Positions 41,180-51,829 of a stretch of 64,000 nucleotides of DNA are shown here, piece by piece. Origin of the DNA: Mytilus edulis (lineage: Eukaryota > Mollusca > Bivalvia > Mytilida > Mytilidae); the NCBI RefSeq assembly GCF_963676685.1, contig NC_092356.1, forward strand, positions 22,307,750-22,371,749, given 5' to 3'. Below the pieces are notes generated by a model. It had not been told where the DNA came from and made no database searches. It saw only the letters and a program-made list of their open reading frames with translations. Every line of letters starts with the position of its first letter. Positions within the stretch are counted from its first letter, which is position 1. Made by a program: the position numbers and the translations under genes.

Positions 41180-42335
41180 GAGGTTATATTTATAGATATA
41201 AACCCGTCACCAAAGATTTCTTAACTGCTCAAAGCATTGTCTGAAAACTGGAATATGCCCCCTTTTTATATGAATGCAAATATTGAAAAATTTTGGTTGT
41301 ATATTGGAATCACGTTAGCGTCGTCGTCTGTCGTCGTCTCCGTCCAAAGACATTTGGTTTTTGCACTATAACTTTAGTATAAGTAAATAAAAAGCTATGA
41401 ACTTTTGACACATGGTTTATGACCTTAAAAGATGGTTGAGATAGATTTTGGGAGATTTGGTCCCAATAGTTTAGGAATTAGGGGCTAAAAAGGGCCCAAT
41501 TAAGCATTTTCTTGGTTTTCGCACTATAACTTTAGATTAAGGTGGCACCCTACAGATATAGCAATTTTTTTTCCCCATTGAATTTTTCTAAAAATTTGCA
41601 TACATATACTATGCAATGGCCTCTGTAAAAATTTGAGAGAACAAAATAGTATGTCACCAGACTCGTTTCCATGGTAACGACCACCAAAGATGGTACCTTA
41701 CGGGTATGCATAAATACATGCCTGATGTTAAAAACCTTGTTTTTTTAAGCTTTTGAAAGTATTTTGAGAGGTGTGTTCTTCATTTATTACAAAATTATTA
41801 TTTAAAATGTAAATAAAACACAAATAATGGCAGTTTATGACCATAAAAGGTAGGTTGGATTTGATTTGGGTTCCAACAGGAATAAGGGGCCCAAGGGTCC
41901 AAAAAATAAACTTTGTTTGATTTAATCAAAAATTGAATAACTGGGGTTCTTTGATATGTCGAATCTAACTGTGTATGTAGATTCTTAATGTTTGGTCCTG
42001 TTTTCAAATTGGTCTACATTAAGTTCCAAAGGGTTCAAGATTAAACTAAGTTTGATTTCAACAAAAATTGAATAATTGGGGTTTTTAATATGCTGAATCT
42101 AAACATGTAGTTAGATTTTTTATTATGGGCTCTGTTTGTTTTCAAGTTGGTCCAACCCGGGGTGCAAAATTAAACTTTGTTTAAAAACTGAATCCTTGGG
42201 TTCTGTGATATGCTGAGTCTAAACATGTACTTAGATTTTTTTATTATGGACCCAGTTTTCAAGTTCGTCCACTAAATCGTGGTCCAGAAAGTTTTTCCTT
42301 AAAGATCAAATGGTCACTTTTAGAAATTTCTTCAC
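41180..42335 (+). repeat. Repeat region with about 125-bp modules
   Basis: TTGGGGTTCTTTGATATGTC, TTGGGGTTTTTAATATGCTG and CTTGGGTTCTGTGATATGCT start similar modules near 41942, 42076 and 42195. GCACTATAACTTTAG occurs at about 41365 and 41520. An AAGGTGGCACCC word at 41537 and GTTTCCATGGTAAC at 41665-41678 mark another nested piece. No protein is encoded. Confidence 0.6.
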
Positions 42336-42379
42336 TTAACCAGGTCATTTAAGGTAAACTGTACAGTTCTAAACTCAGT

Positions 42380-42498
42380 GGCGGATCCATAACTTTTTGT
42401 AAGGGGAGGGGGGCGCTCTTGTCACACTTCAGCGATTACCTATATTATCATCCAAATTTTTCCCACAAAAGGGGGGTCTGGGCCCCTAGGATCTGCCT
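42380..42498. mobile_element. Decayed GGCGGATCCA MITE
   Basis: GGCGGATCCA at 42380 faces AGGATCTGCCT near 42498; the centre has GGGGAGGGGGG. It is a relative of 3963-4144. Confidence 0.6.
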
Positions 42499-42744
42499 AT
42501 GAAACTGATCTGGTTCTCGGTTTTAACAATTTTTAAAGTACCAAACAAAGAAAAGTAACGCATATTGGGCATAACTCGGGAACAGTTAAAGTGACGCCAA
42601 CTAAATTCAAACTTGATATATGTAGTAATAAGCAGTGTGTATATGTTTCATAACATTTGGTTGAGGCAAACTAAAATTAGTAAATGGAAACCAACTTCGT
42701 GACAACTAAAGTACTGACGGACATGCGTGAAACTAATGATATGA

Positions 42745-43300
42745 GACAAATCTTCACCAGAAAAGAATTGAAACAAAAATAAAAATCATAAGTCACCCTA
42801 TGACCTTCAACAGTAAGTAAAGCACATACCACATAGTACCATATGAAGGCTTTGTAAACAGATATCAAACTTGTTGAAAAAAAATTAACTTAAGATAAAA
42901 AGATCATGACTGTTTAATCAGTAACTGTTGTTATGTTATTTGGCACGTGTCAATCGGTTCATTGATTTATTCGACATATCAAAGAAAAAAAGGCAAGTGT
43001 CTAAATGGTGTCTTCCTCCTATTTACACTTTTAAAAATCACTATGCCTTCAATAGATGTTTTGATTAATCATAAATCGGACCATCAATGCATTTGAATGA
43101 GAGCATATAGTTGGAACCACTGTATTACAGGCTCCTGGTTTGGGGAATGCACACATATACAGAATGTGGCAAGGTGAAACATGTAAGTTGGATTCCAATC
43201 CTCCCCGTAAAACATAAAAACAAAGTGGACATGGCCAGCTACTTGTATATACCAACAACACAAAGACACTAAGTACATATCTGAGAGTAAATGCAGATAC
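42745..43300 (-). repeat. R1/R6 dispersed repeat, inverse, degraded
   Basis: AAGTCACCCTATGACCTTCA, TTACAGGCTCCTGGTTTGGG and TGGATTCCAATCCTCCCC are recognisable. A scrap of the GGCGGATCCA MITE (ATCAATGCATTTGAATG) lies at about 43083. Confidence 0.6.
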
Positions 43301-44516
43301 TGCAAGCTAATTTAAACCGTCTAAATAATATTGAAAATCTTTTTTATTTATGATTATTTTTCTATGAAATTAGAATTTTTTGGATTAATTATCTATCTGT
43401 ACCATGATATGTAAAAATAAAATATATAATAGCACTCCTTCTAGTCCTTAGTGGCATTGTATAGGTCTTAAGTGCATTAAGGAGTCCTTAGCAGTGTTTA
43501 GACGTATTGTTTACTTTAACGATTGAACCAAAAAAATATGAATTTTGAGATATTGAGAAAAATCCAGGAATACAAATTTTTAAGGAAACCATGCACCAAA
43601 TTCAGCAGTTCTTCATTATTAACTCTGTTTCTCCATCTAAAATTTACTTTGTTATTACAATAACCAAATGACCCTTCCATGAAATCAAATGTAAATGTAG
43701 CGAAATATAATTGCTTGTTGATTATGATTGGAAGAAGTCCATTTACAGGGCTGCAAATCAGATATTATAAGGTGCATAATGGCTTGTATCAAATATGAAC
43801 ATTATGGTAAACAAATGCAGATCAAGTGTTAATTAACTATCTAATTGTTGAGTATATAATTCAAACTCCATTATTTATATGTATCCAATATCTAGGAAAC
43901 CATGTATTTGGTGTTGATTCTGAATTAATTCAGCAATTTCAGACCAGTTGCTAGGTTTTTTTTTGGTTGCTATGGTCTTTCAGCCACTTAAATTAAAGCT
44001 TATATAATTTTTTATCATTTTCAAACAAATCATAAGTTATATTTTCTGTTAAATTACATTAATATAAAAAAAATAGCAAAAATTTTGATAATGAACAAGT
44101 ATTGTGTTTTGTCATTTTTATGAATTTTACCAATTTTTGTTGCCATGGTAACAAAAAATTTCAAAAAAACCCAGATGTTTTTTTCCTGTTTTGAATTACT
44201 CAATGTATGAACTTAAAGATGCACTTATAGTTTATAATGAACTTGTCTGCTCAATGGCAATTTTTCTTGATTAAAAATAAGATATTTAAGCTATTTTCAG
44301 AAAATGTCAAAAATCATTAATTAAATTATATAGTGAAATTATAATTCACTTTTAGCAGTCAATCTGGTTCTATTTTACTAAAATAAGCAGAGAAACATGG
44401 TTGATGATTTTTGCACTTGCAAGTGAATAAATGGACCTCATTGAATACGTGTTCATGTGACCTTCAATTCAACACCTAGCTGGAGATAGGTTACCGATGT
44501 ATTAAGACTTAAAATT

Positions 44517-45150
44517 GTAAGGGTTTCGCAGAACCCAGTATCTCGCCTACTTTAGCTGTTAGTCACAGGCTCAACAAAAATGGGGGAAAATATCAAATAT
44601 TTTGACTAGTGCTGTAAGAAGCTTCTGTTCAAATTTGGTTGAAATCCAGGATGGTTAATGAAATCTAATAAATGTTTTAAAAAAACTTTAATCGCAGAGT
44701 GTATGTGATGTTAACTGGGGGGGGGACCAAGTTCATTTATAAGGAATATACGAAAAGGGATTTTTTTTACAGACTTTACTTCTGGATATTATCTTATGAT
44801 CATAAACAATCTTCTGTCCACGTTTTGTAGAAATCGAGGATATTCTGAGAAAGTTATCAAAATTTTAAAAACTTTAACCACAATGTGAATGTAATGTTAA
44901 CTGGCATATAAGTCCATTTATAAGTAAAATACGGAAAAAAATGATTTTATTTTCACAAAATTTACTTCTTGAAAATTATCTCATAATTATAGTCAAGCTT
45001 CTGTTCATGTTTGGTAGAAATCCAGGATAATTTAAGAAAGTTATCAAAATTTAAAGACCTTTAACCACATAGTGAATACTTGTGGATGATGCTGACGACA
45101 GAATGGTTTGCTCTGTCTCGCTTTTGCGACAAAGGTCGCAGGCTCGACAA
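44517..45150 (+). mobile_element. Hairpin-ended repeat with three internal modules
   Basis: It starts GGGTTTCGCAGAACCC (a hairpin) and ends GCTTTTGCGACAAAGGTCGC, another hairpin. Three modules of about 188 bp begin CTTCTGTTCAAATTTGG (44622), CTTCTGTCCACGTTTTG (44810) and CTTCTGTTCATGTTTGG (44998). Noncoding. Confidence 0.65.
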
Positions 45151-46007
45151 AAAGAAACATAATCATAATAACAACATTGAAAGAAAATCAAAAGGGAATG
45201 GCTGATTCAATCCACAAAAGATCATTCTTATACAGATAAAAACAATAATAAAATTTTGTTGTTGGTATATAAGCTGGAGTTTGGAGGTCTTAAAAATCTC
45301 ATAAAAAAGAGAAACACAAAAATATGAAATGTAACTCTTAACACCATCAAATTGTATAAATTTGTTTGTGAAGAATGTCAACTTTATCACAACAGTCTGA
45401 CAAAAGAAGTCGTAAATAAAACTATTTTGTTAAAAAAAATTTGACTTATGTCATTGGGCAAGTTTATATGCAACAACAACAACAAACAACAAATATTTCA
45501 TTTATCAATCACGGTGCCCAAAATGAGCAGAACAATTACAATGTAATTTTCAAACATAATGTAAAGTAAATGAAAATATGTTAAAAGGACATAATATGAT
45601 TGATTTTATTTAATTGATTAATATAAAATATTAAAGCAAATGAAGTAAGCAGAGTATGCCTGATGGAGTTTGCAATATAAAGAAATTATGAGATTTTAAG
45701 AATTATTCAAACAAATTTGGCACTTTTAAATGTTTATCATCAAAAAGAGCTGGCAAAGTTGCCTATAAACTTCTCACAAATGCATATCTCAATTTTGAAT
45801 TGATATCATTGTCTTGCATGCTGCAAATAATATTAAGGGAGTTTCAATACTTTTAAAACAACCTTTTTTTTCAGTTTCAATTCACAACCACTAAAGGTGT
45901 GCCTTATATTCATTAATCCTTAATTAAGTCAGCCCTAAAATACCTACCCTTTTACTTTCTTATTTTGTATCTTGGATTATATCTTTAATTTAAAAAAAAA
46001 ATATCAA

Positions 46008-46174
46008 GTTAGTAAATAGCTGTAAAAATGACAAAGAAAATCAGTGAATACCAGTAATCACTGAAACAACTAGTAAATACATGTAATTACTAAATGGGCT
46101 AGTAATTACAGGTATTTACTAAAACGTTTAGTAATTACGTGTAATTCCTAATTTCACCTATTTACTGTAACATA
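46008..46174 (-). repeat. Right TIR of the 8.17-kb element
   Basis: Read on the minus strand it starts TATGTTACAGTAAATAGGTG and matches the left TIR in order, including the AGTAATTAC repeats. Confidence 0.85.
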
Positions 46175-46182
46175 TATACTAG

Positions 46183-46420
46183 TTCACTCTTGGCTGGAAA
46201 ATAACTGTGTACGAGTGGATACATTGCTCCATCAACCATTGTATGAAAAGTGTACAGTTATAATCTCGGACAGGTGTAAAATGTATCATCACCATATATT
46301 ATATCTGCAGCTGATAAGTGTGTTAGATTCTTTTGCGTACTGAAGATAAGCATACGCCCTACTGTTTTGTCGTCTGTTAGAATGATTGATTTGATAACAG
46401 TTTTTGGTAAAACTGGAAGG
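46183..46420 (-). pseudogene. MULE transposase, N-terminal/central piece
   Basis: The minus strand reads LPVLPKTVIKSIILTDDKTV, STQKNLTHLSAADIIYGDDT and FYTCPRL, then an in-frame stop, then LYTFHTMVDGAMYPLVHSYF. The GDDTFYTCP block corresponds to the first catalytic aspartate region (usually DGTFKTCP) of MULE transposases. It stops at the TIR of the 8.17-kb element and resumes at 38004. Confidence 0.75.
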
Positions 46421-46489
46421 TTCTTCTTGCGTTTGTTGTACTTTGTTTTTGCAAGATGGAAAAGTTAGAATGTTGTCAGACAACTTTTT

Positions 46490-46890
46490 AAGGTTACAAA
46501 TTCAAAAATTTTAAAATTAATCTGACTCCAATCTATTTATCATAATTTTTCTTTATTTTGAAGTTCATATTCAAAAATTATAAAATAATATTTACTCCAA
46601 TCTTTTTATCATAATTTATTTTTATTTTTTAGTACAAACTCAAAAAATTTAAATAAAACTAACTCCTATCTATTTATCATAATTTTTATTTATTTTTAAG
46701 TATTTCTTTGATGAAAAAAGAAACATATTACAAATAAACAAGGTATAATACCTAAACAGTGTACCAAATATGTTAGGCTTTTAAAAAAAATACAGGTAAA
46801 TCTTAGGTAAAATTCTAATTAACCTTGATTGTTATGAAAACAAATTATTTATCAAAACATCTATTGTTATTTGCAAGTGGGAATAGAAGG
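46490..46890. repeat. Direct repeat inside the MULE, copy 1 (about 350-400 bp)
   Basis: CCAATCTATTTATCATAATT, TGATGAAAAAAGAAACATAT, CTAAACAGTGTACCAAATAT and ATCTATTGTTATTTGCAAGT recur in order at 47780-48125. Within it, the AAATTCAAAAATTTTAAA / CCAATCTATTTATCATAATT module itself repeats about three times. Confidence 0.9.
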
Positions 46891-46898
46891 AAGGTTTT

Positions 46899-47110
46899 AT
46901 GGTTCATTCCCCTGTATTCCCACTTTTTATAAATCTGGTAAGAAAAGGTAAAATTTCATGTGGGAATAGAAGGAAAACTTGTGCAAACAAAGGATTATAC
47001 TGTACAAACATTTTTTAATCAACTGTTAATTGACCAGTGTTTTTTTTTTATTAGAACAGGTAATAAGTTATTTTTGCATCAGTATGATTTTTTTTTTTAA
47101 ACAAAATAAA
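46899..47110. repeat. About 215-bp direct repeat inside the MULE, copy 2
   Basis: Same order and orientation as 37291-37510, with only scattered differences. Confidence 0.9.
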
Positions 47111-47249
47111 TAATGAAGTAAAGTTAACAGTTTTCACCCATTATTTTATATCTTTGATTATTGGTCCAAGTAATTATATTTTAAAGTATACTTTTATTCC
47201 ACATCTTAAGCCAACAGGAATCACCAAAAGCATTAAATTATCTTTTATT

Positions 47250-47735
47250 TAAAGTTACTTTGGAGTTTGAGAAATATTTATTTTGGATGACCGGCAGATA
47301 TCCTTATTTCTTAAATTTGGAACTTTGAACATGAAATCTCCAATAGAAACTGGAAGATGGCAAAACATAGAAAGAGAAAACAGAAAATGTGTATTGTGTA
47401 ATTCAGATGCCATTGGTGATGAATACCATTACATTTTTAATTGTTCAGCTTTCGATAATTGTAGAAAACAATGTATTGCATTTTACAATAGAAATAGAAC
47501 AAACACATTGAAGTTTTATGACTTAACGAATTCCCCAAAATGTACAGAACTGAACTAACTTTGTAAACTTATTAAGGAGATCCATAACAAATTGAACTTT
47601 TCTGGGTGAACAATTGTGAATGCCTCTATCTACTTTCGTACATTATTTATTTATGTAATTGTATGGAAATATGTATAATTATCTCTATACCTATCTGTAA
47701 TTTGGTTTGTGAGAATAAAGATATATATATATATA
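47250..47735 (+). pseudogene. LINE reverse-transcriptase C-terminal fragment
   Basis: TLEFEKYLFWMT precedes a frame of 92 codons holding KSPIETGRWQNIERENRKCV, CNSDAIGDEYHYIFNCSAF. This is the zf-RVT tail seen in many LINE polymerases. A short UTR ends in GAATAAAGATATATATATAT. Only the extreme 3' end is present, as in 5'-truncated insertions. Confidence 0.75.
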
Positions 47736-47779
47736 AGATTATACTTGGTTACAATATTATATATATCATGATTTCTTAG

Positions 47780-48125
47780 TAAAGCAGACAATTTTTTAAA
47801 GTTACAAATTCAAAAATTTTAAAATAAATCTGACTCCAATCTATTTATCATAATTTTTCTTTATTTTTAAGTACAAATTCAAAAGTTTAGAAACAAATCT
47901 AACTCCAATCTATTTATCATAATTTTTCTCTATTTTTAAGTATTTATTTGATGAAAAAAGAAACATATTACAAATAAACAAGGTATTATACCTAAACAGT
48001 GTACCAAATATGTTATGCTTTAAAAAAAAATACAGGTAAATCTTAAGTGAAATTTTAATTAACCCTGATTGTTATAAAAACAAATTATGTATCAAAACAT
48101 CTATTGTTATTTGCAAGTGGGAATA
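47780..48125. repeat. Direct repeat inside the MULE, copy 2
   Basis: See 46490-46890. The two copies bracket the second 215-bp repeat and the LINE fragment. Confidence 0.9.
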
Positions 48126-48129
48126 GAAG

Positions 48130-48849
48130 GAAAAGTATTTTTAAAAAGTGGGAATAGGAGGAAGACACCAGAAGGAATAGTATTTTTTAAAAGTGGGAAT
48201 AGGAGGAAGACACCAATTAAAAGTTTGACAAATGTCTTGTTTAAAATAAGCAAATTTTTGTATGTACATGGCCTGGAAATGTAAAATGCATTGACTTATA
48301 GTAATTGTATTTTTTTACAATTTGTTTAAACAATTCTATTAAATTTTTACATAATTTTATCTGGTAACTTTATTTCATCCATATTTTAACTTCCAAAAAC
48401 TGCACCTTGAAATACATATAAATTCTGGAAGAGGTCAGAAGACAAACAGCAAACTCTTTATAAAGCCATATTCAATTGAAGTCAAAATAATTCAGAGATC
48501 AATGATGATAATGTGTAATGGGTGACACAATGTTTATGTATGTCTGTAGTGAACTTTTGTGGTTTATTAAATAGATCAAGTTTGAAGTTATCATTTTAAA
48601 ATATGTAATACAAAACCTTTCTAGAAAGAACTATAGTTATATTAAACGTTAATTCATTCACATCATTCAAAATGTTTTTTTTTTAAATTCATTCTAATCA
48701 GATGTAATCATAATTACTTTGCCAATGTAATCATTAATTTAATCAGACACTTTCAGAAATGATGTAATCATTAATTTAATTTAATCGTACAAATGACAAA
48801 GTAATTGTAATTTAATCAATTACATTTAAAGTAATCGGACCCATCTCTG
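48130..48849. other. MULE right subterminal region
   Basis: Two AAAAGTGGGAATAGGAGGAA units lie near 48143-48210. From 48690 it is dense in GTAATCATTAATTTAAT words running to the terminus CGGACCCATCTCTG. Confidence 0.6.
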
Positions 48850-49254
48850 ATCCTACTTTGTAAAATATCACTCTGATTCAAATAAACAATCTGGAACTGT
48901 CATTATCAAAATGCTTGATTTCTTTATCTTTCTTATAACTATATAGTTGATGTTCTCTCACTACAAATTCAAACTTTGGAGATTGTGTTGAACGCATCAA
49001 TCTCATTCAATTTGAGGTTTAAGTTACATCAGATACAGTTAAGTCTGCCTCATATTTTGACTTCAAGCAATTGACAATTTGGGTTGTTTGAAAACAAAGC
49101 TCTACAAAATAAAAAGATGATTTATCTTCCCAATTGTGAACTTTTTATTTCTTTATTACGACTTGCATACGGAGAATATATCTCCCAAATGAAACGCTAT
49201 TTCAGAGCGTGTATTTCCTTATCAAGACTTCATTGATAGAGGGTTCCTGCTCAA

Positions 49255-49370
49255 ATGGAAACTTTTAAACCAAGTGTTCTAGATTGTGAATTTGAATCAT
49301 CCCTTCGTAAGTTTTACGAACGGCATCACGAGTTGGTTGACCTTTATGGAATATCCGTTGCACAGGTGAT
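49255..49370 (+). pseudogene. Retroelement-derived ORF scrap (LRKFYERHHELVDLYGISVA)
   Basis: The stretch SSLRKFYERHHELVDLYGIS is a recurrent phrase in mussel repeats; a degraded relative lies at about 13330-13430 (CATTACGAGTTGATTGACCG). It is probably part of a mobile element and not a host gene. Confidence 0.45.
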
Positions 49371-49375
49371 AGCGG

Positions 49376-49700
49376 ATATAGTTAAAAGAAGACGTGGTAT
49401 GAGACAACTCTCCGTCCCAGTCTTAATTTATAAAAGTAAACTATTATAGGTCAAAATACGTCTTTAACACGGAGCCTTGGGTCACACCGTACAGCAAGCT
49501 ATAATTGGCCCCAAAACAAATTACTATTGCAAAACCATTTAAACTGGAAAACCAACGGTTAAATCATATAACAAAAACGAGAAGTGAGAAACACTTATTA
49601 ACCACACCAACAAACGACAGCCACTGAACATCATGTTCATGACTTAGGACAGGTGCAAACAAATGCAGCAGGTTTAACGCTTTTGATAGGTATCAATCTT
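49376..49700 (-). repeat. R1/R6 repeat, inverse orientation
   Basis: GTATGAGACAACTCTCCGTC, ACACGGAGCCTTGGGTCACA, ACAGCAAGCTATAATTGGCC, CATGACTTAGGACAGGTGCA. Confidence 0.7.
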
Positions 49701-49829
49701 TACCCTTAACGGAAACAATATGATATGTTCTTTATGTCGAAACTATAATCCTGTCCCCTTTTCCCGAATGTGATCAAACGAGTTAGAATTAATACCTGGC
49801 TTGTACTAACATGATCAACACTGCAGGTG

Positions 49830-50280
49830 TCATATGTTGAGCAGGATCTGAGATCGTGTTCGTGTTGCTAAGTCTTCAGTTTCCTATTTTCTGTTTTGTG
49901 TACTTAAATTTGTCTGCAACAGTTGGTTTTTTTGTTGTTTTTTTTTGGTTTTTTTTACGGATTTTGTTTTAGTCATGACGTTGTCAGTATTTACTAATGA
50001 GTTTGAATTTCGCCTCTTTTTTTCCTACATTTAACTTTGTTTGGTTACATATATCGTATAGATCTCGTTTAAAGTACCTGAAAAATTGGACGACGAATGC
50101 TTATAAACCAATAGAAAATGAAAACAATAAATTCGAGAGTGGAATTACAGTACGAAGAGCATTGGGGACCAAAATTCCAAAAAGTTTTGCCAAATACAGC
50201 TGAGGTAATCTATGCCTGAGGTAGAAAAGCCTTCAATTTCAAAAAATTCTAAATGTTGTAAACAGTTAATTTATAAATAT
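49830..50280 (+). repeat. Inverse R2 fragment followed by an R5 copy
   Basis: GAGCAGGATCTGAGATCGTG, TTTAGTCATGACGTTGTCAG (inverse R2), then GAGCATTGGGGACCAAAATT, TTGCCAAATACAGCTGAGGT and ATGCCTGAGGTAGAAAAGCC (R5). Confidence 0.65.
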
Positions 50281-50439
50281 AACAATACCAATGATAATTC
50301 ATGTCAGCACAAACAGTGCTGAAAAGGTTCAAATAAAAGTATTTATTTTTCGTGCAACGTTCATTACAGAAATTATTTCACGTCAAACGTGAAACTATGT
50401 CTTATTTCACGTTTTTTTTTTCGTGCAAGAAAATGAAAA

Positions 50440-50780
50440 CAATAAATTCGAGAGTGGAAATGGGGGATATTTCAAAGAGACTTCATGCCGACCAAAAGGC
50501 AGATAACAGCCGAAGACCTCCAACGGGTCTTTAACACAGCGTTAAAATCCCACACCCGAAGGAGGACTTTATCTTTCCCCTAAATGTAAATGTGTATAAG
50601 CTTTTTGAATATGGTCGTAATACTCCAAAACATACAAATGAGCTAAACAAAAACCGTATACAACACTAACAAAGGACAGAGGCTTCTGCCTTGGGACAGG
50701 CGTAGACATGTGGCTGGGTTGTACATATTTGTTGGGAGGTTCAATCCTCCCCCTATACCTCTAGCCAATGTAGAATATAC
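50440..50780 (-). repeat. Dispersed repeat R6, inverse orientation
   Basis: ATGGGGGATATTTCAAAGAG, CCGAAGACCTCCAACGGGTC, CACACCCGAAGGAGGACTTT, CTTCTGCCTTGGGACAGGCG and CAATCCTCCCCCTATACCTC follow the inverse R6 order of 20360-20700. The ORFs here are by-products. Confidence 0.75.
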
Positions 50781-51114
50781 AAATACTCAGCAATACGCAT
50801 AGTAAAACTCAGTTTAAAAGAAGTTCGAGTCCTATGTCAGAACAGGTAACAAAACAAACTATGCAAAATGACAATATTACATAAATAAACAAAAAACCAG
50901 CTTCAGGCAGTTCCAGATCTATACCGCAGTCTGTATTAGAATCAGATTGATGCGTCTCTTTGCTTCATAAAATTTTAATTTGGAATGTGTGTTTTAAGAG
51001 TGAATGATGTCTCAGACTATTTCTTAATAAGGCACTCTTATTTATATCTTATGTGTTTATTTAAATGTCATCATAAAAACATACGGATCAGGAAATATTT
51101 GACCAGTAATATTG

Positions 51115-51120
51115 TTTATT
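51115..51120 (-). terminator. Poly(A) signal of gene C (AATAAA on minus strand)
   Basis: It lies 8 nt past the TAG stop, which would give a very short 3' UTR. A later signal cannot be excluded. Confidence 0.55.
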
Positions 51121-51127
51121 AAAGACA

Positions 51128-51829
51128 CTAGTCTAACGCTTTACTTTTCAAACCAAAGTAGGGCATAGCGAGTTCGACTGCTTGTAGCGCTCCATCTGTC
51201 CAATATGAGAAAGAACGAGAATTAAAAGCATTAGACACGACAAATACGTCATCCTCTTTTGACGGTTTCGTCATCTGTTGTTCCACATCCGTCCATATAT
51301 ACCCTGGCATCCACTCTTGCCATGCTCCACCGTACGGGTAATTATCCCAGAGACTTATAATTCCACTTATTGGCTGCGGTATAGCGTTTAAAGGAAGTTT
51401 ATAGATGTGACTGAGGTATTTATTTGTAATATTAACCATTTCCTTCCCCATTGGGAACGCGATATCACCATCAGTAACATCACCATTTTCTCTTTCAACC
51501 AATTCCTTCCAATAAGATATATGTATTCCAACATCTGTGTACATTGGCTGTAGTAATGAATTTAATGGATTAGTTTTTGATGTTCCGAAATCGTATGTTT
51601 GTTTTAAAGGAGTATCTGATATAACATAATCGGCGTAAAAGGGGGAATTTCTCCACCATGGGGAATTGTAAGAGAGATAATATTTTCCAGCACTAGCGTC
51701 TTTTACTGCTTTGGTTATGTATTCCCTAATATGGGGTTGATACAGACCCTGCCACTGAAGCCTTTCAAGTGATAATCGATTGACTGCAAGAATTACTTTT
51801 TTAGCACACTTCCTTATGCATGGTCTATT
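51128..51829 (-). CDS. Gene C exon 7 (C-terminal, 234 codons with stop)
   Basis: The acceptor CCCTTTTAG precedes AATAGACCATGC (phase 0). The exon runs through IRKCAKKVILAVNRLSLERL, SYNSPWWRNSPFYADYVIS, DVTDGDIAFPMGKEMV and NGALQAVE-like GALQAVELAMPYFGLKSKAL. The exon starts well upstream of its first internal ATG (51544). Confidence 0.92.
   Translation of the reverse strand, partial: NRPCIRKCAKKVILAVNRLSLERLQWQGLYQPHIREYITKAVKDASAGKYYLSYNSPWWRNSPFYADYVISDTPLKQTYDFGTSKTNPLNSLLQPMYTDVGIHISYWKELVERENGDVTDGDIAFPMGKEMVNITNKYLSHIYKLPLNAIPQPISGIISLWDNYPYGGAWQEWMPGYIWTDVEQQMTKPSKEDDVFVVSNAFNSRSFSYWTDGALQAVELAMPYFGLKSKALD

Larger units (their letters stand above)
38008..46174. mobile_element. 8.17-kb non-autonomous DNA element with about 167-bp TIRs, inserted in the MULE transposase
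   Basis: Left terminus 38008-38173 and right terminus 46008-46174 are inverted copies: TATGTTACAGTAAATAGGTG outside, then AGTAATTAC-type repeats, then GTTAGTAAATAG at the inner edge. Outside both ends lies TA (or ATAT). The element falls exactly at the break in the MULE transposase. Its interior contains nested repeats but no transposase I can recognise, so it needs an enzyme supplied elsewhere. The superfamily is undetermined. Confidence 0.75.
36686..48849 (-). mobile_element. 12.2-kb Mutator-like (MULE) DNA transposon, decayed, with nested insertions
   Basis: The 8-bp sequence ATCCTACT lies immediately outside both ends (36678-36685 and 48850-48857), a target-site duplication of MULE size. 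The ends begin CAGACTGGTGG (left) and, inverted, CAGAGATGGGTCC (right). Both subterminal regions are packed with GTAATTGTAATT / TAATCATTAAT words. The coding remnant on the minus strand is a MULE transposase split into 46183-46420 and 37613-38004 by an inserted element (38008-46174). Removing that insertion leaves about 4.0 kb, a normal size for such elements. hAT elements also make 8-bp duplications and start with CAG, so the class rests on the transposase. Confidence 0.75.

Noticed and set aside
36686-48849. hAT classification of the outer 12-kb element from its 8-bp duplication and CAG ends
   Set aside because: The transposase remnant reads as MULE; kept only as an alternative.
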